DNA of 64,000 nucleotides from Solen grandis (Eukaryota > Mollusca > Bivalvia > Adapedonta > Solenidae): the NCBI GenBank assembly GCA_021229015.1, contig CM037788.1:37224024-37288023 (forward strand), read 5' to 3'. Positions within the stretch are counted from its first letter, which is position 1. Every line of letters begins with the position of its first letter. Below are positions 34,880-47,000 of this stretch, one piece after another. The position numbers were made by a program, and so were the translations under genes. The notes beneath the pieces were generated by a model. That model was not told where the DNA came from, searched no databases, and was given only the letters and a program-made list of their open reading frames with translations.

Positions 34880-35068
34880 TTAACAAATAACTTCTCCTGT
34901 GGCTGTTTGCGCGTTAGCATACGTCGTCTGAGCGAGAGAACTGTACGGAGATACCGTAGTTTGAATTTGGGAGACGTCATTAACTATGCCCGTAGGTACG
35001 ACGTCAGTTGAGGGAGCACATGTTGGTGCCACGATTGTGCTGTTCTCACAAAGTCCCAGGTTACAGCG
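34880..35068 (-). CDS. metalloprotease exon 14, C-terminus
   Basis: Acceptor CTTCCTTTCAG, open to TAA at 34882-34880. Encodes RCNLGLCENSTIVAPTC, finishing the Cys-rich domain, then a Ser/Thr/Val-rich tail of about 45 residues ending GEVIC. No thrombospondin domain follows. Confidence 0.85.
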   Translation of the reverse strand, partial: RCNLGLCENSTIVAPTCAPSTDVVPTGIVNDVSQIQTTVSPYSSLAQTTYANAQTATGEVIC

Positions 35069-38000
35069 CTGAAAGGAAGTTTGTCTTGTTATTTACCTGA
35101 TGTGTCCAATGGCACAGATAAGTAAAGACAGTTTAAATGAAATGGCAATTTCCGGAGAGTGATTTTCCGAATGTCATGTTTAATCTGAGATATATGCCTA
35201 TGGCTGGTCCCTTGTACTCGAAAATGAAAATGGTACTTTTTCATACTCACACCCAAACTATGCCCATTAGTTTAAATAGTGATTGAATTATGGCACTTAT
35301 ATTTGTGTCTGAGATCGTACTAAAGTATTTTTGAGAACTAGGTGCCTGAAATGATCTTAATTAATTTCCAAGAAACTTCATACACAATTTATCTTTTCTC
35401 GGTTTTTAGATTCGCGCGATGAACCGAAGATTTTATATTTCTTTATCAGTATTTGAGTTATCCCTTATACCGACAAGTACAGGGTAATATCAATTATATT
35501 GATTTACCTGATCTGTCTTACGCAATGGGCAGTTATTATTGAATGTAAATCTCTATAATAAAATTGCGGTTTTTCGATGACTGAAGGGTGAAATAAAATC
35601 CTCGGATATTTGGAAAATTCGGACAATAGAGAGAATATGACTGTATAAAAAAGTTTCATGGAAATTTATTAATGAGCTTGAGTCGGAACAAGGGAAACAA
35701 CTCGGATTAGTCATGGTATTCAATATTGCAGTCATTTAAATGTATATAAAATTAGAAGAGAAATACATGTTTATGCGATACTTAAATTTTCACCACTATG
35801 TGATAATTTAATTTTAAGAAATAATTATTGTAAGACTAAGTATTAATTAAAATTAAGTAAATCTGTAGTTAATCAATTTGTTTACATGTCTACTTTTGAT
35901 TTTTTAAACGATAATCGAAATGTGGTTGGGGGGGGGAATTTTTCAAGAACCCATTCAGTAGGCTTACGATAGGTCAATTGTTCTACCTGGGTGCCTCTGT
36001 GTCCTCGAGGTTTTCCTCTTCCTTAAATTAGTTTGACCTGTCGCAGTCACTTTAAACTCTTTAATTGGCAAAAAAAAAAAAAAAAAAAAAAAAAAATGAA
36101 TATGGATCATATCGACTCCTGCGAAAGAACCTCACCAATGAATCCCCGCACAGCGTTCCTTGCCTTACATATAGGGTATAGCAGTAATTTGGGTCAGCCG
36201 GGTTCCAGCACCAAGCTCCGTCTGAACAAATAGAGGCGTCTAGAGCCTGGAAAAAAAATAATAAGAAATGACCGTCAGAAACAATAAAGATTGCTTGTTT
36301 GCTTACTAGGTTTAATGTGTCTCTCTGAAAGTTTTTTTTTCTGTCACTATTTGGACCTTTTGTTTATGAGACAAATACTCATATAGTCCGCCTCGAAAAA
36401 ACACTTACATTTTCTTGTTCCTGGATAAACCAGTTCTAGCTGAAACTACATATATCCTTATATGTTGGACGCAAGCAAGGGAAATATACTAATGTTGTTT
36501 GAAGCCTGTCTTCTTGGATATAGGGCGGACGGACACTATAAACCCTATCGGTAAAAACACAACAAAACGATCGAATTCATACAAACTGAGTGTACTTAGA
36601 GAAGCTAATACACACCATTTTTACATTAACTATACTATATAGTCATGCAATTTAATATTTCTCTATTTCAAAAGAATTATTTATTTAAAAAGATCAACTT
36701 ACATAGCATCTGCGAGATCCTGATCCATAGTTGAGTTCGCACTGCGTATCGACCGGAAGGAAAACCCCTGGGGCCGCAAAGGCCTTGTACGAATCGTAGT
36801 CCGTCTGACTGTACGTGCTGGTCTGCATACAGTTGCCCGCACCTAGGCTACGAGGAAAGACACGACAGTTATTCATATGACCAAAAATCAAATAAAATCA
36901 ATAAATATTCTATCTATTTCACGTTTCGAGCATTATAATACATATTTGATTATTTCGATTTATTTTTATCTATAAAATTCCCAATGGAGAGTCTCAGTAT
37001 ACTTCATTTTATCGGTTTGACCACTGGGGCTTGAGGTTGCAAGGGGCAATGCTTTCGACTAATTTGTGAAAACGCATTTTTGTGTAAATGTCGTTCAATA
37101 AAGTAGTTCAATATTACGCTTTCAGTTAATAAGATAAAGTATCTAGGCTGTTTCTAAGTTGCTGTTACTCTTTTAAATGAAAAACATATGTTTTTATTGT
37201 TCCAGTCGAGATTGACGACTGTCGGGACAGGCTATTTCCGGTTTCATTAGCAGTGAATAGAAGTTATGTTCTTATCGGCCAATATACTTAAATTGAATTT
37301 CTTTACTGCAGCGAAAGATTCAAAGCCCGCTGCACAAAATATGACAGATACACCACTTTTAATGGAAAATGATTAATACCCAGTGTCGATGTTTATTCCT
37401 TAATGTTATCTTAAATCAGATTACATACAGGAAACATTTCTTGCAATGGACATGATAACATCTTATTTTCTACGGTAACAAATGTTATTATCATATCAAG
37501 TTCTTAAAATTTATACTTATCCCTTTAGGCGTTTATGGGTTAGATCAGTATGTATAGCATCTTATATCATCCGAAAGATTACACCCTCTAGCTTGATTCT
37601 TTGACGATGCATGTAAAATTGAATTTGTATTTAATTATAGTACGAAGTGAATAGGACGTGCCCAAACAGGCGTGTTCCCAGAAAGTTAAGTTTGTGTAAC
37701 CATGGCAGTTTGCAGCATCGAAATGCACTCCAAATATTCATTTTGACGAAGTCGCAAAGGTTTCTTAAATAATTAAACTATCATCTGAATTTTATTTACT
37801 TTTGCACGAAGGTATGTACTGAGGTCACTGCGCATGGCGAGAACATAAAAGGATTGCTCTCCATTCCTGTCCCGTACAGTCCTGTATTCGGACTACCTCC
37901 AAACTCTCCCATTAGGAAAAAATCCGTGTCGCTGCAACCCGAGGATCCATCATGACTGCTGCTCAAGCTGAAATCGCAGACATTATTTACAGAACATACA

Positions 38001-41000
38001 TTATTTAAACAACATTACTTCAATAATTAAGAATAAACGATTAAGCAAGCTGTTCCAATAATCTTCTTTATTATATTTTCTCGATATAGTAGAACTTACA
38101 TAAGGAACTACTAGATTAATAGACCCATTATACTATCAAAAGCTGTGTATAATCTTCGTACAGGAAAGCAAAGTGTGTGCTACATATTTGTTACGAGATG
38201 CAATCTGTACATACACGTTGACGACAACGTTACTAAAATGCATCTTTTTTACTTAAGATCATTCAATAACTTACAAAAAATAACTAATTTGCATATTCCG
38301 CATATCTTCGTCAATTTTCTGATTTTTCCATAGACCTTCCGTATTCTCCGTTAACGAATCACGAGTGTATAAATTGATGACGTAGCAGATAAACAAATTG
38401 TGATTCGCCGACGGTTTTTCAAGTTCAAATTATTACCGATTACAGACTGTCTTTGGGAAGACTTGCCAATGTAAAATGTAAACAATAGAGTATTTTGACA
38501 CCCATCCAAAATACCAAATTGCGTAATTTGATCAACATTTTCAATGCGTTCAACTTATTTTACAGCAGATACATTACGCATCATTTGTGTCTACAATATG
38601 TCCATGCTATTCTATATTTTCTTTTTCATGTGAAATAAATCATTATGAAATAATTATAATGGGCCTTTAAGAATTTAAGTAATACCTAGAGATACATAAT
38701 TATAAGTCTGTAATGAGGTATACACAATTTCACAAAAATCTGCTGAAACCAAGCATATATCAAACTCTGCAGCGCTGATGTATATTCGTTCAGCTTAAGC
38801 GCGGGTGAAATCACGTGATATCATATTTGAAAACATTCCGAATTCTATGATTCTTTGGATATTGATAGTATATTATCTGATCTACTAAAATATGAAATAA
38901 AAAGGGTGTCACCGGCCTTAGTAAATATTATAAGTATAAAATAGTAGGAACTATTTGCAGTTGAAATATAACACAGTCCTTTTTCGATCTTCATGTTTTC
39001 TATCATCAAAAGGCTACGTAAAATGTTATATTTGCATTACCGGTGATAGTATGAAATTTACTCGTTTGTGGTAATAGAAACCATCGTCATGGTCGTCTTT
39101 AAGTTTTGATAAAATCATCATATCAAGAGCAAGATCAGATTGGATGTAAAAGAACATAACTAACGCTATATTACAAGACAAAATCAGTAGTGCAAAAAAA
39201 AATAGTTCGACAATCAACGGGTGCACTATTTTGCGTTGCTTTGTGAAAGTACGAAAGCGTGAGTTGGAAAGTCCAAAAATGCAAACCAGCGGCGAGACTC
39301 CGATATATTATGGTTTTACTGCTCTGTAATACAATGATCACGGGTAAAGGTTTAAAATACTGTATATGTATATTCAATCTGCTTCCATTATTTGAAAGGT
39401 TAAAAAAAACATAACTCAATTCGATTTACAACCGCTTGACAAAAAAAAAAGAAAAAAGAAAGATGTTTACGATTTATTTGCATGTGAAGATCAAGCTATT
39501 TACCTCAAGGGGCTGCTAAACCCTGTTGGTGCGAACGTTAGTAAATCTCAGGCTAGAACCTTATTAGGGTCGTTAAGATGAAAGTTAAACCCCTATCTGT
39601 ATCACGGATCACACAACTACCCTGAAGTGTTGACAGTAAAGTGTCTTCAAATGAATGACATTATATGCTGAGTATGCTTATGAAACTGCCAAGCTATCGC
39701 ATTAAGGTTGTATTATACCTGACTCATTTAGACAAAAGTCTAAAAGCAAACAAGAAAAAAATTAGAAGAGAATACCTATGGCCAAGTTCATGGGCAGCAG
39801 CGTAGTCTATGAGACCGATGCCGGGGTCTTCTATGATGGACACGCTGTATCCCGCATTGCACATGGAACCGGTCCAAGCAGCACCTATAGTCGGGAACCA
39901 TCGATGTTTAAATGTAGAGATGCATGTATATTGAAATTGAAATTAATATCTTTATCTATAAGACTTATATATTTTTTTAACAGAAAAGACAGACTTCGTA
40001 TAAGGTTATGAATAAGTTCAGACTTATGATGGTTTATACAGTAAAGTCCCGCATTACGACCGGTCCGTTACTAAGATCACTTTTTTTAAAGACTAATTTG
40101 AATTGCTATATAATTCAATGATCGCGGGTTCCGATAATAGGACCGTCCCTCTATTACGTAATAAGACCACCTGTTACAGAGTCAGCGAAAAGGCAACAAT
40201 ACTACTATTTCCAAGGTTTCATAAATGTTCCACCGAATACAATTTAACAGACAGACAGACAGAAAATTTTATTTAGATTTGTACAAAGTACATCATCATT
40301 TCATATACATATATAAATATATAAATATCATTTATCAATACACAAATCATTTTAAACTATTTCATAAATACAACACATGTCAGGCATAAACCCTTTTTTT
40401 TTTTTTTTTTTTATATATGTTTGTTTAAACAACACATTTCTCTCAAGCTCCTATTCCAAGAGGATGTGGCTTCATATAAAACATTTTCGATCAATCTACA
40501 AGGTGACAAAAAAAGGGGGAAAAAAGAAGAAGTAGAAAAGACAATAAGAGAAAAAAAGAGAGTAAATAACGTTCAATCCCTAAACTGATTTTTCTTTCTA
40601 TTCTTAAAAACGACATATATATTTTTAAAAAGTATAACCTGATTTTAAAATACAATGCATCACTCTATGTATTTTTTTTTCGCTAAATTTGTACAGTTTA
40701 CGTTGGCTAAGCGTGAATATAGTAAAATAAGGATTACCAAGCGTATTTCCATCGTAAGAGCCGTCATCATTTTTTGTAGCCAGGTTAAGCCTTGAATCAC
40801 AGAGTGACAATTAGACATATACGCAGGTATACTAGTACATGTATATAAATGTAAACGTATATGTATTGACGTTTGACTGGAATACAAGTTCTTTAAACTT
40901 AGACTAATCTCTTCATCGATACGACTAGTCCTGTACATATAAGCTATGATACCTCCTTCAAAAACGGGGTTTAAATCCACGACCTTCGGATCCGTAATTA

Positions 41001-44000
41001 TAAGTTTCCAGTGGACCGCATCGCCCTTTATACCAATTTAAATCATGCAGAAACTAAAGAGATAAATCTAATGATTGCTAGAACAATTTATGCCAACTGC
41101 ACTCTGATCAGAAATATGCATCAACACTTTATTTCTTATTATGTTTCACAAATAAGTAAAGATGAAATGATAAATGATGTTGTAAAGTCAATATACATAA
41201 ATGAATGCATTTTAAGCCTTAAGTCTCTTACATTTTTAAAAATTATTAAAAAATTTCAATTCCATAACGACCTCGCAGTTTTAGAAATAACGAATAATTT
41301 ATGTGATTGGAAAATATATAAATGAATCACTTAGATAACTAATTAAATAACTCTATACGGATTCCTACTTGCTGATCGCCAAAATATGATCATGTGGCGG
41401 GAAGGAAGCGCGCATGCTCCACAACCATTTTGTGACGTCATCCATCATCCGATCGACGTCAGCAGTGTCACCATACTGTATGTTGTTCTGAGCCCAAGGA
41501 CTGTCCTCTGGCGCCTGCATGCACAAGTGAATAACCAGCAGTTACTCGAAGGCAGCATCATTCTCAAAATTCGTCAATCTTTATCTTAATCCAAAATCAA
41601 AACAACCGGCGTGGGTGGGGATATATTTCCTAATCTTTTAAACTTATTTGTTTTTATGTCGAATAGGACACAGTTTTTAGAACTTATTCTGATCCCATGG
41701 ATTGCAACAGTACTTTGCGTTTGGAAATGTCCTGGCTCTTGCCAGATTCGAAATTTTGGGGTCGTTTTAAAGTTATTCCCTTAGCATTGCTTTGCCGAGC
41801 TGAATAAATAAATAATGACCACATACGCCGCCATCAGAGCCATCGAGAGTGATTAATTTAAGTTGTGAAAACTTGTTTCGTAATCGATGTAAAATGAATA
41901 AAGTTTAAACTTTGAATAAATAAAACTGAAACAGGGAATCATCCATAGCCTCTTTATACCTTATAACATAATAGCTTTTTAATGTTGAAATATCGTCTAA
42001 TGAAAACATCAATCGATGTGTCCGTAAATTATATCATACGTATATTTTTTGCATATCGTATTACATAAAACATTCTGCACCTTGCATCTAAGTTATGAAA
42101 TTTATTTCAAACATCTGTGTTTTATTGACCAAAAATAATACGAGAGAAAAAATATCTCAGAGCATCTGGTTGCTAATAGACGCGTAGAGAGTACGAACAG
42201 TACAGGCAGAGAACGTCCTACCTCAAATTATATGATTGCAAATATACGCTCATAAAGAGCAAACACTGCCAAACAGATAAAGAACATCCATACCTCAGAG
42301 TATATGATCGCATTAATCATGAAGTTGATGTCAGTGTCATTGGTCTGCTCGTAGAGATTTTCAAACCGCAAGTCCATCTGAAATATGTGTGAAAAAATCC
42401 TTAACCCTTTCCCTCATAGAGGATACCATGAAAAGACCTATGCGAACAGCATAAAACCAGATCAGCCTGCGAGTAACTGTTCGCTGCTCCTCAGTGGTCT
42501 GGTAATGAGGATTTTACAATTAAATTTGGTAAGGTTTCAGTTTGGCTTTCTGCAGATCAGGCTCTATGTGGTTACCTATTGAGTGCGTCAAAATGAGTAT
42601 ATGAGGGAAAGGGTTAAACATATAAATGATGAACCATGTCCGTGTTGTCGTTTCAGCCTGTTATTCACCGTAGCTTCGACACTATCAGATATATATCGAC
42701 AGGTGGAGGTCGACGAGACACCCGGATAAAACCACTGAACTACTTCAAGCTAGTTGGGAGGCTTCCTTGCGTGACAATATAAATAAAAGAATATAAATAA
42801 AATATTATAAATGCGATTATAACTGCTATTTAAAAAAAGGCAGATAAAAAAAGAATTATAATGATCTTGATCGCCCTCCCGCATACAAAATCCATTTTTT
42901 TTTCATGGTTACAGTTACTTTATTATTACCATTATTATTGATTATATCCGTAAAATGAAGATTTAACACAATTATTTATGATTTCTTTTAATGCAAGCAA
43001 GGGTGAGATTTGCACTTCTAAAAAAGCACTAGCAGAGTTTCGTGTAACGAAATTCCAAATGCGTTGATAATCATATATAAATTAGTATAGCTCATTTGTT
43101 TAGGGAGTTCCAGGATTTGTTGACCCGTTTTCAGTATAATGTGACTGGATATAATATCATGCAACATGTCTATATCACAGACCACATTTAGACATCCATA
43201 TACTAGTGATTTTCTTATGCAGACACATTTCCCAGTTGACTGTGAAGCCGTGGGAAGGCAATTGACTGACACGCCGTTGGAGGTCGGTTAACTGAAGCGC
43301 AATCGGAGAGCAATTGGCTAATACGCAGTCGGTGGACTCAAATTCCGATTGGACGTTAAAACACAGAAAGTTAAAAAGCAAGCTATCGCAAATAATGTAA
43401 GATAAACTCTTACCATGTTTGCCAATAGAATGTAGTACAGTTGCATAGTGTATTTAGCCATACCCGAATCATTATTGCTCCTGTCCAACCAACTGAAATA
43501 AGGGAATGCTGAGGTTAGCCAAATGTCCCTCATTCAAATGTATTATTAATTACTGTGTTTTGATCAGATATTTCTTAATTACATTAAACTTCGAATGAAG
43601 AAATATAATCTTAATAGTAAATTGGTTTTATTTCCAAGTGCCTGCTATCTTTTTATTTGAACAATAAAACAAAAAAATTATCATGATTCATTGTATTTCA
43701 CAAACAAATCACTTTTTATGGAGATTAATAATTCGCAATGTTAATTCTGTTTTGCATAATATCTGTATGTGCAAATAATGTTTGTTCAGTACGAGGTTTA
43801 ATGAAATGGACCCATAAACATTTTTATGAAACCACTACGAGTATTTTTAAGAGTGTAAATAAATAGTAGTCAAGTAAATGAGTAGTAGTCAAGTAAATGA
43901 GTAGTAGGCAAGTAAATATAAGTAGTAGTCAAGTAAACGTCAAATAAATGAGTAAACGTCAAGTAAATGAGTAATAGTCAAGTAAATGAGTAGTAGGCAA

Positions 44001-47000
44001 GTAAATATAAGTAGTAGTCAAGTAAACGTCAAGTAAATGAGTAATAGTCAAGTAAATGAGTAGTAGGCAAGTAAATATAAGTAGTAGTCAAGTAAATAAA
44101 TAGTAGTCAAGAAAGTGAGAAGTAGTCAAGTAAATAGTAGTCGTAGTAAAGAAAATGAGTAGTAAAAAAGAAAATATGTAGTAGTAAAGAAAATGAGTAT
44201 TCAAGAAAATTTTACCAATTAAAATCATGCAGAAACTAAAGAAATCAATCTATTGATTGCTAGAACAATTTATGCCAACTGCTCTCTGGTCAGAAATATG
44301 CATCAACATTTTATTATTAAGCAAATAAGTGGTAATTAACTAAATGAGCAGTAGTTGTGGCGGCTACTACGATTCCAACTGCTACTCACTACGAGTATTC
44401 CGCATAGTCGGCTATGATGACCAGCTCCACGACGTTGTTCACACTGTCCGCCCGCCTCTTTCTCTTGTGGATACGCTGCCGCATCTTGGAGTCCAGCAAG
44501 ATGTCCCGCTTCTTTCTAGTCGAGGTTGGAACTCCAAGGCTACTTCCATCAGACGCGATTCCTGAAAAAAATTTTCTAAAGTCAAGGCATTGATATACGT
44601 TGAAATAAAAACACTTTGATATCAACAACAACAAAAACATTTGGTGTTGCTTGTGTGTGAGTGTTTTTTCTCACATTACTTTTCCCACGTTATCATAGAA
44701 AATATGAAGTTTTAAAGAACATTCAATCATTCAAGCAAAAACAATTTGTCCATTTAGTCCATGCATGCTTTATATCTTGTTTTTCGTATTTTCCTGCTTT
44801 TAAAGTTAAAGTATCTGCATCTCTTCGCCGTTGAAGATTTTATCTTCCCCTAAGTTTATTTTCTAAGTTTTTTCATCTACACCCTATGTATGCTAAGGTA
44901 GAATAGATATCAACATACCTGGAGCTCAATTTTTAACATGAATCACTAAAAAACCACATTATATTTTAATGTTTACGAATATGGCGATAAAATAAACGTA
45001 CCCATGACTCTTCCGTCTGGCTGTACGTTTCCTTTCATGGCTGTTCTTTCTAATTTGGCTGCGAAAGGAGTAGCTGAGGCGGGTTCTACGGAATATATCT
45101 CTGTCCCATTGTAGAGTGACCCCAACTAAACGTTGCAATGGAAGATAATCATCATCATCATCATCATCATCATCATTGTTATTCTAATTATTATCATCAC
45201 CAATATCATCACAGTAACCTTCATCATTATTTCTATTAGTAGTAGTTTTAGTTGTTGTATTTTATCATAATTATTTGCACTATTTCTGTCTCAAGTAAAC
45301 GTAGTCTCAAAAATTAGTGAAATGCTGTTGGTGGGACGTTCAAACTAACAAACAAACAATTTATACTATTCACTCTATATTTCTTTATTTAAATGAAGGG
45401 CATTATGGAGATACCTTATATGCATTTTTGTCACATATTTGGATGGCGTTGATAGTATAGTTAAATAGAAATAATTATTTGTGTTCCTTTTTTTTCCCCC
45501 TTGTTTTTTACTGACTTGTTGCATTCACACTGTCATTTATTGTTATGAAAATGCGGTAATACAAACAACTGATTTCGATTTTTCATAGTCACATGTAAAA
45601 GCAAGCAGAATACATACTGTTGTATATGAGAAACGAAGATGGTAACACAAAAATATATATTTAGTCTAATCTGAATAAAAACTTAAGATTTTTTATCTTG
45701 ATCTTCCACGCTTAATTATACTTAAGAAATAGTTATGAATTATTATGAATAATTATTAATGCTCACTATTTGATGTAATAGAGAAAAGTATATGAGAGCC
45801 CCATCCTTTACAAATTTACGTAAGGTACAGTGTTGCATCCATCTTTGAAATGTGATCATGGTCCATCAAGAGATCGTGGGATTTTTATAGTAAATACTTA
45901 GGACAGAATGGCCCATAACTCCAAGTGAATGGATGCTTGCATCTGCACTGAAGTCTTATATAAGCATTTAAAGTACCATGATTATATTCTAATGATGGAT
46001 GGGTTACCTTAAACAAACCGATATATTCTCATACATTAAAGGTAATTCATCAGTAACATTTTATATCTAATACTGGATCTTACACATAGATAATATTTTA
46101 TAAAACATTATTGATTCAAAATAAGTAAAACTGTTAAACAACTTGAATTTAATGAATATGTCAGAGTCAGAAACCCACGGGCGTTCCTTCCGTTACTCCA
46201 AACAACGCCCGTTGGATTATTAGTTAGCATTTGCTCGTTATCGATTATTTGAAAAGCCGCGCCACTTTTCGCAACCCCACTAGGTAGTTGGGATATCTGG
46301 ACCAATAGAAACTCTCGTATTTACGGCACTTAGACAAATCTTTACCAACTATCTCCACCTGAAGAGTACTCATGTTTGTAAGAAACATTTTGACTGGTCG
46401 ATGTACCTCTTATGAATATCCTTATAATGATAAGGTGCTAGCCTAGTATCCCACGGCTGACAGATGTAACAGGCAGCCGTGGGTATCCGACGCTGTGAAT
46501 AAGTAGATGAAATGTAAATTTATACCCTCGTTCGATATTTCGATTGTTTAACCTCGGGATTGCATTTGTATATTGCACTTATATTGTACTGAGAATAAAT
46601 CATACAAAAATTTGATTAACAGTTATATATCACTAAATAAAACTCAGTCGAGCCATATTGATGCATTAGGTTTTCATAAACTGACACTTCCTTCCCATTC
46701 ACATACAATGATGAAATATAATTAAAACGTTCACCTAACTCAACATAAACCCAAACATATTCACATGTGAGTAACGTGATAATGCGTGATTTTATAACAT
46801 ATAGATTTGAGAGGGATTAGTTGAAACTATGGTGTTTTACATACACACAGGATTTGTTTGAACTCACTGTGTTGCACGCTGTACTGTCGCAAGCCATCAA
46901 GAACACGGCCGAGGTGTCATTTGTATCTCCATTGTAAAGAGACATCTCCTGAAATTGAAAAACAGATTTGATTTTAGTTTCGTATTTTGACGCCAATGTT

